DNA of 23,560 nucleotides from a virus. Under the pieces are notes generated by a model. It had not been told where the DNA came from and did not search any database. It worked only from the letters and a program-made list of their open reading frames with translations. The stretch lies in the IMG/VR virus record IMGVR_UViG_3300037071_001564, positions 1 to 23,560 of that record, one strand, 5' to 3'. The position numbers and the translations under genes were made by a program. Shown one piece after another: positions 12,419 to 19,907 of the stretch (its first letter is position 1; each line of letters begins with the position of its first letter).

Positions 12419-13039
12419 TCACGTCGGCACCTCCCAGCACACGATCTGGATGATCTCCATGTACGTTCCCCACGGGGCGTGGTCGGTCGGCCCTCCGGCG
12501 GCCCCGGTGTCGATCTCCAGATCCGTCGTGGACGCGGACGGGTTGTTCGCCGTCACGTACATGCGGGGCGGCGTCCCGCCGAACAGGTCGTTCGAGCGGT
12601 ACACGTACGAGTCGTGCGCGCCGTAGCCGCTCATCGCGCTAGGGTCGTGCGTCCGTTCGTAGTAGAGGAACTCGTCCTGGTCGATGCCATTCATCTCCGT
12701 CGCGAACGGAACGTCCGGCAGCCCCTCGCAGAACAGACGGTACGTGAACGCGTAGACGCCGCCCGCCAGGATCTCGATGCCGGAGTCCGGCCAGATCTCG
12801 GCGTCCGAGACCCGGAACACCGTCTCGCCGGGATCGTTCGTGACTGAGTCCTGGAACTGCACGACCTTCCGTTGTCCAGGGGTGATCACCTGCGGCTCCC
12901 GGTTGTAGACGCGTAGATACAGCGGGTTGCAGGCACCGACCGGGCCTTCGCTCTCGGTGAAGCGCCGCTCAAGCGCCTCGATCCGGTTCTCGTAGTCGGT
13001 CGCCCTCGTGCTCGCCGACTCACGCTTCAGCGGGTTCAT
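12419..13039 (-). CDS. putative minor tail protein
   Basis: ATG 13039 starts a 206-residue protein. Residues 1-32 are helical with heptad-like spacing (YENRIEALERRFTESE) and may trimerise. The rest is strand-rich, with VVQFQDSVTNDPGETVFRVS, SGIEILAGGVYAFTYRLFC and MYVTANNPSASTTDLEI. The 'I..G.Y.F...L' style of jelly-roll strand recalls TNF/C1q-like receptor-binding domains of phage tail proteins. It follows the tail hub gene, so it is probably a tail-tip protein. The specific fold is a guess. Confidence 0.75.
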   Translation of the reverse strand: MNPLKRESASTRATDYENRIEALERRFTESEGPVGACNPLYLRVYNREPQVITPGQRKVVQFQDSVTNDPGETVFRVSDAEIWPDSGIEILAGGVYAFTYRLFCEGLPDVPFATEMNGIDQDEFLYYERTHDPSAMSGYGAHDSYVYRSNDLFGGTPPRMYVTANNPSASTTDLEIDTGAAGGPTDHAPWGTYMEIIQIVCWEVPT

Positions 13040-13046
13040 CTGCTCA

Positions 13047-14141
13047 TCATCCCTGGTCGGCGCTCGTCAGCAGGTCGGCGACCTGATTGATCCCGTCGGC
13101 GTCGGTCACGACCTCGAACTCGTAGACGCGCTGGCTGCCGGAGAACCCGCCGTTCAGGCTCGACCCGGCCGCGACGTGGATCAGGTCGCCGGGCCTGAAC
13201 GCCGGGAAGATCCCGCGGTTCGGCTTCACGCTCGCGAACGTCCGAGGGAACGCCCGGAGCGCCGCCTCGCTGGCCCACCTCGCCTCGTAGTACGGGCGGA
13301 TCGTGTTCGCTCCGACCTCGTCCTTCGTCTGGATCTCCTGCCGGTAGTTGTACAGCCCACGAGAGATCGCGATGTCGGCCAGCAGATCGGCGGGCCAGGT
13401 GCCGCCGACGTGCGGCGCGGTCGGCGTGATGCTGCCCTTGTACTGGGTCTGGCTGATCCGGGGGGCGAGGAGATACCAGAGCGCGTTCACGACCTTCGCC
13501 ATGTCGACCGTGAGCGTCGCGACGGCCGCGTTGTGGGAGCCGGTGTCGAACTCGTACGACACGCTGCCGGACAGGTCGGAGCCGCCCTCCCCGTTCGTGA
13601 GGTTCACGACGGACGAGCCGGAGCCTGGCACGAGGAACACGTCCATCAGGCCGGTCGCGACGAGCAGCGCGCGCAGCTGCTCCAGGTTCATCGGGTACTG
13701 CATCAGGCTGTCGACGTTCGCGTCGAGACCGCCCCCGGCGACTGAGCCGACCGTCAGCGCGTACGGGCCTGGGTCGAACACGATCGTGTTGTCGATGTAC
13801 TCCGCCATGATCCCCGGCGCGTCGTCCGCCGACGACGTCGGGTCGATCAGGTTCCCCGACCCGGTCTTCACCATCCTGTCCTTCAGCGCGATCAGGTGGT
13901 CGTACGCGGTCGTCTCGGCGTACGCCGTGTCAGCGGTGCCGTCGTACTGCGGGAAGTGAACGTCGCCGATGAACAGCGTCGACCCTGCCTCCGTCAGCGT
14001 CAGTTCCTGCTGCCCGGCGGTCGCGGAGAACGCGCGGGCCGGATACCGGATCGACGCCTGCGCCGGACGCGACAGCTTCGGCCGCCACCGGATCAGCTGG
14101 CAGTACCGCGTGATGTCGGAGCCGTCGAGGAACGCCCGCAC
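13047..14141 (-). CDS. tail hub-like minor tail protein
   Basis: GTG 14141 lies 3 bases after the upstream stop. The 364-residue protein has a beta-rich N-terminus (MRAFLDGSDITRYCQLIRWR, SRPAQASIRYPAR, GSTLFIGDVHFP) like the first domain of siphophage tail hub (Tal/gp37-like) proteins. A helical central region (MQYPMNLEQLRALL) and a C-terminal segment (FRPGDLIHVAAGSSLNGGFS... VYEFEVVTDADGI) follow. Order after the tape measure and Dit-like genes supports the hub or baseplate role: linking the distal tail to the fibre and cell wall. No lytic domain is seen. Confidence 0.8.
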   Translation of the reverse strand: MRAFLDGSDITRYCQLIRWRPKLSRPAQASIRYPARAFSATAGQQELTLTEAGSTLFIGDVHFPQYDGTADTAYAETTAYDHLIALKDRMVKTGSGNLIDPTSSADDAPGIMAEYIDNTIVFDPGPYALTVGSVAGGGLDANVDSLMQYPMNLEQLRALLVATGLMDVFLVPGSGSSVVNLTNGEGGSDLSGSVSYEFDTGSHNAAVATLTVDMAKVVNALWYLLAPRISQTQYKGSITPTAPHVGGTWPADLLADIAISRGLYNYRQEIQTKDEVGANTIRPYYEARWASEAALRAFPRTFASVKPNRGIFPAFRPGDLIHVAAGSSLNGGFSGSQRVYEFEVVTDADGINQVADLLTSADQG

Positions 14142-14144
14142 GAT

Positions 14145-14636
14145 CTACCCCGAGATGTCCGGGTCTGGTGCCCAGAGCGTGAAGTCGGAGAACGTCGGCT
14201 CGTAGATGTTGTCGCCGCCGAACTTGATCTCCTGGCCGGGCAGCCCGTACATGCACGAGATCGACCGGGCCGCCGACGTCGCGTCCGTCCACGCCAGCGT
14301 CGCGGCCGACGTCAGCTGCGCTTCGAGCGCGGCGACGACGGCCTTCTGCAACGCCACGAGCTTCTGGATGTACTCGGTCTTGTTCGTCGCGGGGGTGCCG
14401 CCGGACAGCGTGCCGATGTGGACGCTGCCGGAGAACACGATCACCCGGCCCGCGAAGAACGCGCCCTGGAGGTCGAGGTCTCCGTTGTCCTGGGAAGCCG
14501 GGTCGATCTGCCTGCGGATCGGCTTCCCGTCCAGCCCGACGATGTCGTTGAACGTCGGCGTGACGAGGGTGTCGGTGTCCTTCGGCCCATTGATCGTGAT
14601 CCCGGCGTACGTGTACGTCGCGCAGATGTCAGCCAT
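14145..14636 (-). CDS. distal tail (Dit)-like protein
   Basis: ATG 14636 overlaps the tape measure stop (TGATG), the usual position for a distal tail protein. The 163-residue protein begins MADICATYTYAGITINGP and NDIVGLDGKPIRRQIDPASQ, with strand-rich ends and a helical centre (YIQKLVALQKAVVAALEAQL, about 88-108). Length and location are typical of a short Dit lacking carbohydrate-binding insertions. The assignment is from synteny, since Dit sequences diverge strongly. Confidence 0.7.
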   Translation of the reverse strand: MADICATYTYAGITINGPKDTDTLVTPTFNDIVGLDGKPIRRQIDPASQDNGDLDLQGAFFAGRVIVFSGSVHIGTLSGGTPATNKTEYIQKLVALQKAVVAALEAQLTSAATLAWTDATSAARSISCMYGLPGQEIKFGGDNIYEPTFSDFTLWAPDPDISG

Positions 14637-17600
14637 CAGACTCCGCCGCCCCCGTCGAAGCGCGCCTGCTCCATCACCCTCGCCTGCCGCGCCTGCCAGA
14701 AGTCGCCCATCGCGGCGGCCCGCTGCCCCGTCGCCTTCGCGTACTTCGTGCCGCCGTTCCCGCCGGTCGAGGTGTTCCCCTCCGTCGCCGCCGTGTTGCG
14801 GTCGAGCGCCGCGATCAGCCGGTCGATCTGCGGGTCAGCCGCCCGGGTCGGCCCCGAGATCGCCGCGGTTACCGACGTAGACCCGCGCGCCTTCGCGGCC
14901 GCCTGGAGTTGCTTCGACCCGGCCACGATCGACTTGTTGAAGTCGAACCCGGACAGCGGATCGATCCCGACGTCGCCGATGTTCGACGCGATGCTCCCGA
15001 ACAGTTCCGCGTTCTCGGTCAGGAACCCGGCGAGCGTCTTCCCCCCGGCCCCCTCCTTCTCCTTCTCCAGCAGGCTCCGCAGGGCGGCGCGCTTCTGCTC
15101 GACCGCGAGGAGCGCGTCACGCTGCGCCTTCGACCCGGCCTTCGCGCCGATCGCGACCTTCCGCCAGAACTGGATCTCGGCCCGCAGTCCCTTCTCCTGC
15201 GCGGCCTCGTCGCCACGCAGCGACGCGATCTCCGTCAGCGTCGACAGCCTGTCCGCCAGGTCGTCCGTGCGGGACTGAGCGGCCTCTACAGCGTCGGCGG
15301 CCATGTCGGTCTTGATCTGCTTCCCGTCCGCCACGGCCCGCGACAGCGCGTCCCTGAGCACGTCGAGCGCCTGGTTTCGGATCTCGACGTCCTTCACCCG
15401 CTTCTTCACCAGGACGATCTGGGAGCGGAGGACGTCCTGGAGCGCCGTGTTCGCGGCCTGGTCGTTCTTCAGTCCCTTCGTTCCCTCGGCCGCGATCACC
15501 GCGCGCTCCTCGTCGCCGCGGCCGATCTCCAGCCCGGTCACGAAGTCTCGGTCGCGCTTCTCCGCCGCCGTCTTCGCCCTGTCGGCGTTCTGCTTCGCCG
15601 TGTTCGCGGCGGCCTCCTGGTCGGCCGCGATGCCCGACTCGATCCCCTCGATCTGCTGCGTCGTCTGCGCCAGCTGCGCCCGCAGTGTGCGGCGCTGCTC
15701 GACCCGCGCCTCGGACGGGTTCTCGATCTTCTCGATCCTCTCGATCGCCTCGGCGATCCCGGCCCGCTTCTTCTTCAGCGCCGCCAGCTGCCCGCCGGTG
15801 TCGCCCTCCGCGATCGCCTTGTTCACCGACTCGTCGGCGGCCTCCCCGATCGAGTTGGCTTGCTTCACCCCGGCGGTCGCGGCCTCCGCGATCTTCGACG
15901 CGAGCGTCTGCCCGATCTTCACGCCCTCCTCCGCCGCCGTCGCCGTCGCGGCCCGGGAGCCGTCCTCGATCGCTGACCGGAGGGCCGCACCGATCAGCGG
16001 CCCCGACCTGGCGACAGCGTGGGCGGACTCCTCGATGCCGGAGCGTGCGGCCGCGCCGAGACCCACGAACACCGACTTCGGCAGCGCCTTCAGGATCGCC
16101 CGACCCGTCGCCGTCGTCTCCAGCTGCACGGCCTCCAGCGGAGTGATGACACCGTCGAGCAGAACCCGCCGCACCTCCGGCCCCATGTCCCGGAACGCAT
16201 TGATGAGCTTCTCGGTACCGGCCGGGCTGTCGTTCAGCGACTTCGAGATCGCCTGGATCTGCGCGATGATCTCCTTCGCTTCCTTCCCGATCCCCGTCGG
16301 CAGGAAGTCGACCGACGCCCGGTCTTGCCGCTCTTCCTCTAGCTCCGCGAGACGCTCCGTCAGTTCGCCGAGGTCGGCGTTTACGACGTCGAACTCGCCG
16401 CCACCGAGACCCTTCAGCGCCTGCACCGCACCGCGGATCGCACCAGCCAGGCCGCCGACAGCACCGGCCCCGGCCCCGACGGCCGGGAGGAGCGCCCCGC
16501 CGATCTCGACCGAGAGAGCGCCAACCTCGTTCTTCGCGAGTTGGATCTGCGACGCGGTCGTCTCGAACCGCTGCGCCGCCTCGTTCTGGAGCGCGTTGTT
16601 CTTATCCCACTCCGTCGCCCCGATCTTCAGCGAGTTCGACAGGAGGTCGCCCGCACCGGCCGACCGGAGCAGCGCGTCCCGGACACGGATGCCGCCGAGG
16701 CCGAGCCGGTCGAGCGTCGCGAACACCGACCCGCCCTCCTCGTCGATCCGGGCCAGCCCCCGAATGAACGCGGTGACCGCTTCCGCCGGGGCCGTCTTGA
16801 ACGACCGGGCGAAGTCCTCGCTCGACTGGCCCGCCACCTCGGCGAACGCCGCGAGCTTCTTCCCTCCAGCGTCGACCGACGACGCGATCCGGATGAACGT
16901 CGTGGAGATCGCGGTGCCCCCGGCCTCGGCGTTCAGACCGACGGACGCGAGCGCCGCGCCGAACGCGAGGATCTGATCCTGCGTCAGCCCGATCTGGTGT
17001 CCGGCACCCGAGATCCGCAGACCGAACTCCACGATCTCGGCCTCGGTCGACGCCGTCTTGTTGCCGAGCGCGACGATCGTAGATCCGAGGTTGTCGAACT
17101 GCGACTGCGGCAGCTGCGTGATGTTCGCCAGCCGAGCGAGCGAGTCGGCCGCCTGCTCCGACGTCAGGTTCGTCGTGACGCCGAGTTCGGCGACCGTCTT
17201 CGTGAACTCGGTGATCCCTTCCGTCTCGATGCCCAGCTGACCGGCGGCCGCACCGATCGCCGACAACTCGGTGGTCGTGACGGGGATCTCGGTCGAGAGG
17301 TCGATGAAGTCGGAGCGGATCTGCTGAAGCACCGGCTCCGTCGCCTGCACCGTCTTCCGGACACCCGCGAACGCGGACTCGAACTCGATCGCGGCCTGCG
17401 CCGTCTTCACCGCCGCGAGGCCGATGCCGACACCGACACCGGCCGCGCCGAGCGCCGCGATCTGCGTCGACCGTGCGGCAACACTGCCGAACTGGTTGAA
17501 CGCCTGCCCGGCCGTGCCGAGGTTCCTGGTCGTGGACGACAGACCCCGGTCGATGCCCGACCCGTCGAACCTCGGGGTGAACGCCGACGCCGCGAGGCTG

Positions 17601-17686
17601 CGCTCGATGCCGTCCTTCACCCGGCCGGAGAAGTTCCGGAAGTCCGGGACGATGTCAACGAACGCGGTCTCGATGGGTTCAGCCAT
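14636..17686 (-). CDS. tape measure protein
   Basis: The largest gene of the window, 1016 residues, starts at ATG 17686. Residues about 60-330 match the TP901-type tape measure core: a hydrophobic IAALGAAGVGVGIGLAAV (76-93), FESAFAGVRKTVQATEP, TELSAIGAAAGQLGIE, and GLNAEAGGTAISTTFIRIAS. A helical, Ala/Glu/Lys-rich rod follows (about 430-950), including QEAAANTAKQNADRAKTAAEK. By the usual 0.15 nm per residue the tail would be about 150 nm. The protein sets tail length and enters the tail tube. It is made with the G/T chaperones encoded just upstream. Confidence 0.95.
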   Translation of the reverse strand: MAEPIETAFVDIVPDFRNFSGRVKDGIERSLAASAFTPRFDGSGIDRGLSSTTRNLGTAGQAFNQFGSVAARSTQIAALGAAGVGVGIGLAAVKTAQAAIEFESAFAGVRKTVQATEPVLQQIRSDFIDLSTEIPVTTTELSAIGAAAGQLGIETEGITEFTKTVAELGVTTNLTSEQAADSLARLANITQLPQSQFDNLGSTIVALGNKTASTEAEIVEFGLRISGAGHQIGLTQDQILAFGAALASVGLNAEAGGTAISTTFIRIASSVDAGGKKLAAFAEVAGQSSEDFARSFKTAPAEAVTAFIRGLARIDEEGGSVFATLDRLGLGGIRVRDALLRSAGAGDLLSNSLKIGATEWDKNNALQNEAAQRFETTASQIQLAKNEVGALSVEIGGALLPAVGAGAGAVGGLAGAIRGAVQALKGLGGGEFDVVNADLGELTERLAELEEERQDRASVDFLPTGIGKEAKEIIAQIQAISKSLNDSPAGTEKLINAFRDMGPEVRRVLLDGVITPLEAVQLETTATGRAILKALPKSVFVGLGAAARSGIEESAHAVARSGPLIGAALRSAIEDGSRAATATAAEEGVKIGQTLASKIAEAATAGVKQANSIGEAADESVNKAIAEGDTGGQLAALKKKRAGIAEAIERIEKIENPSEARVEQRRTLRAQLAQTTQQIEGIESGIAADQEAAANTAKQNADRAKTAAEKRDRDFVTGLEIGRGDEERAVIAAEGTKGLKNDQAANTALQDVLRSQIVLVKKRVKDVEIRNQALDVLRDALSRAVADGKQIKTDMAADAVEAAQSRTDDLADRLSTLTEIASLRGDEAAQEKGLRAEIQFWRKVAIGAKAGSKAQRDALLAVEQKRAALRSLLEKEKEGAGGKTLAGFLTENAELFGSIASNIGDVGIDPLSGFDFNKSIVAGSKQLQAAAKARGSTSVTAAISGPTRAADPQIDRLIAALDRNTAATEGNTSTGGNGGTKYAKATGQRAAAMGDFWQARQARVMEQARFDGGGGV

Positions 17687-17697
17687 CAGTCACCACC

Positions 17698-18063
17698 TCA
17701 GCGCATCGTCGGCATCCCGGCCCGTCGCATGACGGCCTCCAGCTTCTTCATCTCCCGCTCCTCCCGCCGGAGGTCAGCCCGCGCCTGCGAGTCCCGCACA
17801 CGCCCCTCCATGTCGTCGCCGAGCGTCACGGCCGCGAACGGCGCGAGCTTCTCCAGCGCGTCCGTCAGCGAATCACCGGCAGCCATCCGGTACCGCATCA
17901 GGAGCGTGTACGCCGCGTCGAGGAACTCCCGCAGGTTCATGCTGCCGGGGTCGCCTCCGGCGAGGCCGACCTCGCCCTGGATGTACGAGCGGTGCTCCCA
18001 CGCCCAGCGCCCGAGGGCGAGGGCGTCATCGTAGGGCGGGCGGACTGCGTCTCCACCATCCAC
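17698..18063 (-). CDS. tail assembly chaperone, T frame (expressed by frameshift)
   Basis: This frame is -1 relative to the G gene and overlaps its end (17937-18063). It shows coding character from about YDDALALGRWAWEHRSYI onward, with MNLREFLDAAYTLLMRYRM and a charged end (REEREMKKLEAVMRRAG). The GTG at 18063 is weakly placed, so it is probably translated only as the C-terminal part of a G-T fusion of about 225 residues, as in lambda and most siphophages. The G-T fusion loads the tape measure and tail subunits during tail assembly. The stop lies 11 nt before the tape measure ATG. Confidence 0.85.
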   Translation of the reverse strand: MDGGDAVRPPYDDALALGRWAWEHRSYIQGEVGLAGGDPGSMNLREFLDAAYTLLMRYRMAAGDSLTDALEKLAPFAAVTLGDDMEGRVRDSQARADLRREEREMKKLEAVMRRAGMPTMR

Positions 18064-18374
18064 TTCTCCAGTTCCTTCAGGACGGCGTACGGCACCGCGT
18101 TCTCGGTGCGCGCCCGGATCTCGTCGTAGCGCTTGTGGTCGGTCTCCTTCAGGAACGACTTGATCCTGGAGTCGAGCCGCTCCAGCGCCTCCGCCGCGGC
18201 GTTCGGGTTCTCGTAGTCGTCGCCCTCACCACGCAGGCGGGCGCGCTCCTCGGCGAGGCCGTCTTCGTACTCGGCCATCACCTCGGGACGGACGTACACC
18301 ATCACGAACGCTTCCCCGCCGATCGTGAAGCCGAGGTCGGCGGCGGCGGGCATCAGAGCGTCGAAGTCCTTCAC
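17937..18374 (-). CDS. tail assembly chaperone, G frame
   Basis: GTG 18374 follows a strong AGGAGGAACC. The 145-residue protein has a coding-like body to about residue 113 (KDFDALMPAAADLGFTIGGE, RPEVMAEYEDGLAEERARL, YAVLKELEKWMVETQ). After this it becomes Ser/Thr/Pro/Arg-rich (PTMTPSPSGAGRGSTART), the look of an out-of-frame shadow of the T frame. The G/T pair is the standard frameshifted chaperone set before the tape measure gene. The shift must lie roughly between 18000 and 18050. I found no perfect XXXYYYZ heptamer there. Confidence 0.85.
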   Translation of the reverse strand: MKDFDALMPAAADLGFTIGGEAFVMVYVRPEVMAEYEDGLAEERARLRGEGDDYENPNAAAEALERLDSRIKSFLKETDHKRYDEIRARTENAVPYAVLKELEKWMVETQSARPTMTPSPSGAGRGSTARTSRARSASPEATPAA

Positions 18375-18463
18375 GGTTCCTCCTGAACTGTCGGGGTCTC
18401 GTGCCTCCGCTCTGGAGGGTACGCCCGCGCCCGGCAGAACGCGGCGAACTCGTGCCGACGTGC

Positions 18464-18492
18464 GACGGCCCCCGGTCTATGCGGGGGCCGTC
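18464..18492 (-). terminator. strong hairpin ending moron unit 2
   Basis: GACGGCCCCCG (18464-18474) pairs perfectly over 11 bp with CGGGGGCCGTC (18482-18492) around a 7-nt loop. It lies between the 144-residue gene and the chaperones. No T-run follows, so it may act as an actinobacterial-type terminator, or reduce rather than stop readthrough. Confidence 0.6.
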
Positions 18493-18522
18493 CAGACGCT
18501 GCCTGGTGTGTTCAGCGCTTCT

Positions 18523-18957
18523 TCATTCGGCCTCCTTCTCGAAGTACACGACGCCGGGGTGATCCTTCACTGCGTCCCAGGCTGCCCGGTGCGACTCCTT
18601 CGTCTTCGCGAGCTTGATCGTGGAGTCCCAGGAGGAGAACCCGTGGCCGTAGCCGCCCTCGATCTTCACCGTGACCATCCCGGGGTTCAGGCTGTCATCC
18701 TCGATGCTGATGACGGGGCCGACGATCCAGCCGCTCATCGTCTGCCAGCGAACCTTCATCCCGACGCGGAGTTCGGTCAGCGCGATCTCGGGGCGGGCGA
18801 TGGGATCCCAGATCTTCTTCGCGGCGACGGCTGCCTTCGTGTACACCTGGCCGGTGCCGCCGCACCCGTAGCAGCGGTCGCCGTGGATCTGGTTGTAGCT
18901 GTAGCGGCCAGATCCTCCGCACCTGCTGCACTCCGTGGTATCGAACTTCAGGGCCAT
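18523..18957 (-). CDS. DnaJ-type zinc-finger protein (moron unit 2)
   Basis: ATG 18957 follows the conserved leader dyad by 5 nt. The frame to 19008 reads through the leader and was not used. The 144-residue protein opens with two DnaJ-like knuckles: C10-S-R-C13-GGSG and C29-Y-G-C32-GGTG, spaced to bind one zinc. There is no J-domain. A middle region (VGMKVRWQTMSGWIVGPVISIED) suggests a small beta-barrel, and the end is charged helical. Its own promoter and hairpin, and the lack of any virion link, mark it as an accessory insertion among the tail genes. Function is unknown; it may modulate protein folding or bind nucleic acid. Confidence 0.8.
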   Translation of the reverse strand: MALKFDTTECSRCGGSGRYSYNQIHGDRCYGCGGTGQVYTKAAVAAKKIWDPIARPEIALTELRVGMKVRWQTMSGWIVGPVISIEDDSLNPGMVTVKIEGGYGHGFSSWDSTIKLAKTKESHRAAWDAVKDHPGVVYFEKEAE

Positions 18958-18962
18958 CTCGT

Positions 18963-18976
18963 GTCCTCCTCGGGAC
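18963..18976 (-). promoter_or_regulatory. leader dyad over the ribosome site, GTCC/GGAC version
   Basis: This is the same 14-nt dyad (GTCCCGAGGAGGAC on the minus strand) as at 8174-8187, 5 bases before ATG 18957. The loop CGAGGA holds part of the Shine-Dalgarno. Confidence 0.6.
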
Positions 18977-18998
18977 TCGAACTCTCTTGACACTCCGT

Positions 18999-19027
18999 AT
19001 TCAAGCACACCCTGCCGGGGTTGTCAA
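18999..19027 (-). promoter_or_regulatory. cassette promoter 3 (moron unit 2)
   Basis: On the minus strand there is TTGACA (19027-19022), a 17-nt spacer and TTGAAT (19004-18999), with TGC before the -10. The -35 lies in the palindrome GGGTTGACAACCC, and the -10 starts the dyad TTGAATACGGAGTGTCAA (19004-18987). The gp10-like gene's stop (19024-19026) is inside the -35. Confidence 0.75.
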
Positions 19028-19341
19028 CCCTTCGCGGCCTTCAGCGCCGGAACGAGGAACGGGAACTTCTTCCCGTTCCTGGTCTGCCCCGTCTCCAGGT
19101 ACAGCCCGTAGATCACATTCGTGCCGACGCGGCAGACCAGCTGCCCGTTCACGGTGCGAAGCTCGTGCGTGATCGAGCCGCGCAGGTTGTTCGTGTCGAC
19201 GCGCGGCCCTGGCCGCCCCGACGCGTTCTTCTTCGCCTGGTTCTGCACCCGGATGCCGCGGCGGGTGAGGTCGCGGGCGAGGCCGGAGCCGTTCAGCAGC
19301 TGCCGGTACGCCGAGGCGTGGGAGACGGTGTGGATCGGCAC
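19024..19341 (-). CDS. HK97 gp10-like tail completion protein
   Basis: GTG 19341 (MPIHTVSHASAYRQLLNG) starts a 105-residue protein; the ribosome site is weak. The pattern GLARDLTRRGIRVQNQAKKN, then RVDTNNLRGSITHEL, then CRVGTNVIYGLYLETGQTR and PFLVPALKAAKG is characteristic of HK97 gp10-like phage proteins ('L..SI......VGTN..YA.Y.E.G......PFL.PAL'). These act at the head-tail joint or tail end during assembly. It stands between two promoter-bearing accessory units, and its stop lies inside the next promoter. Confidence 0.85.
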   Translation of the reverse strand: MPIHTVSHASAYRQLLNGSGLARDLTRRGIRVQNQAKKNASGRPGPRVDTNNLRGSITHELRTVNGQLVCRVGTNVIYGLYLETGQTRNGKKFPFLVPALKAAKG

Positions 19342-19362
19342 CCTGGACAGGGTACTCCGCCA

Positions 19363-19398
19363 GAACGACGGACGGCCCCGAAGGGCCGCCGGTCGTTC
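19363..19398 (-). terminator. long hairpin with UUCG loop ending moron unit 1
   Basis: Two 16-nt arms (19363-19378 and 19383-19398) pair with two mismatches. On the minus strand the loop is TTCG closed by C-G, the extra-stable UUCG tetraloop. It follows the 62-residue gene by 12 nt and precedes the gp10-like gene. Without a T-run, it is a likely terminator or RNA-end protector. Confidence 0.6.
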
Positions 19399-19410
19399 CC
19401 GAGGTGGAAC

Positions 19411-19599
19411 CTATGTCGAGGCGATCGTGCGGGCGTCGTCGTAACTGTTGCCGCGTCCGACCTCGACCCAGTTCTGGCCGTCCCACTTCTGCACAACCCA
19501 CCAGACGAGACCGGCGATCGACTCGGGCCTGGTGCGGTGGCCGACGGAGTACCTCCATCCGTCGGCCGAGTACGTCCGGCTGAAGCTCGGCCGCAGCAT
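19411..19599 (-). CDS. hypothetical 62-residue protein (moron unit 1)
   Basis: ATG 19599 follows the previous stop after one base, with GGAAGGTGG as its ribosome site. The protein is aromatic and basic in its first half (MLRPSFSRTYSADGWRYSVG), then WWVVQKWDGQNWVEVGRGN and a short helix. The alternating WVVQKWDGQNWVEV looks like a beta-hairpin. No family is recognised. It is paired with the winged-helix-like gene under one promoter and ends before the UUCG hairpin. Confidence 0.75.
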   Translation of the reverse strand: MLRPSFSRTYSADGWRYSVGHRTRPESIAGLVWWVVQKWDGQNWVEVGRGNSYDDARTIAST

Positions 19600-19600
19600 C

Positions 19601-19867
19601 TCAGACCGCCACCTTCCGGGGATCGTACGAGGCCCGGATCCAGTCCAGATCCTCGCCGTGTTCGGCGGCGAGCGCGACGCCCGCCTCGGTGAACATCGCG
19701 AAGACGCAGTCTTCGTCGTCCATCGTGTCGATCAGGTCGAGCTTCTTCAGGTGGGTGAGGTTGCCGCGCTGCGCGGGGGAGACAGTCACGAGCGGCATGC
19801 CGCTCCAGTTGGGGGCGTCCTCTACGAGGCCCATGAACAGTTCGAGTGAATCGGGTGTGATCTGCAT
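19601..19867 (-). CDS. small winged-helix-like protein (moron unit 1)
   Basis: ATG 19867 lies 5 bases after the conserved leader dyad. The 88-residue protein shows a winged-helix pattern: VEDAPNWSGMPLV, SPAQRGNLTHLKKLDLIDTM as helix-turn-helix, and DDEDCVFAMFTEAGVALAAE as the wing and last helix. The 'rGNLt.Lkk..Li.......fT.aG' arrangement is common in small MarR/PadR-like regulators. The end (HGEDLDWIRASYDPRKVAV) is charged. It may regulate the four cassette promoters, its own included, but this is inference. Confidence 0.8.
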   Translation of the reverse strand: MQITPDSLELFMGLVEDAPNWSGMPLVTVSPAQRGNLTHLKKLDLIDTMDDEDCVFAMFTEAGVALAAEHGEDLDWIRASYDPRKVAV

Positions 19868-19872
19868 TTCGT

Positions 19873-19886
19873 GTCCTCCTCGGGAC
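19873..19886 (-). promoter_or_regulatory. leader dyad over the ribosome site, GTCC/GGAC version
   Basis: This is the same 14-nt dyad as at 8174-8187 and 18963-18976, 5 bases before ATG 19867, carrying the Shine-Dalgarno in its loop and right arm. Confidence 0.6.
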
Positions 19887-19907
19887 TCGCTTGCTCTGAC
19901 ACCCCGT

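Noticed and set aside
15303-16976. A 557-residue plus-strand open frame opposite the tape measure gene
   Set aside because: High GC at third positions keeps the opposite strand open. The protein is Ser/Ala/Arg-rich without domain patterns, and the minus-strand tape measure is certain.
18375-18522. Possible small gene ending with a GTGA overlap at the G chaperone start
   Set aside because: The frame before that stop has no ATG, GTG or TTG after the previous in-frame stop and reads through the hairpin; I treat the stretch as intergenic with a terminator-like hairpin.
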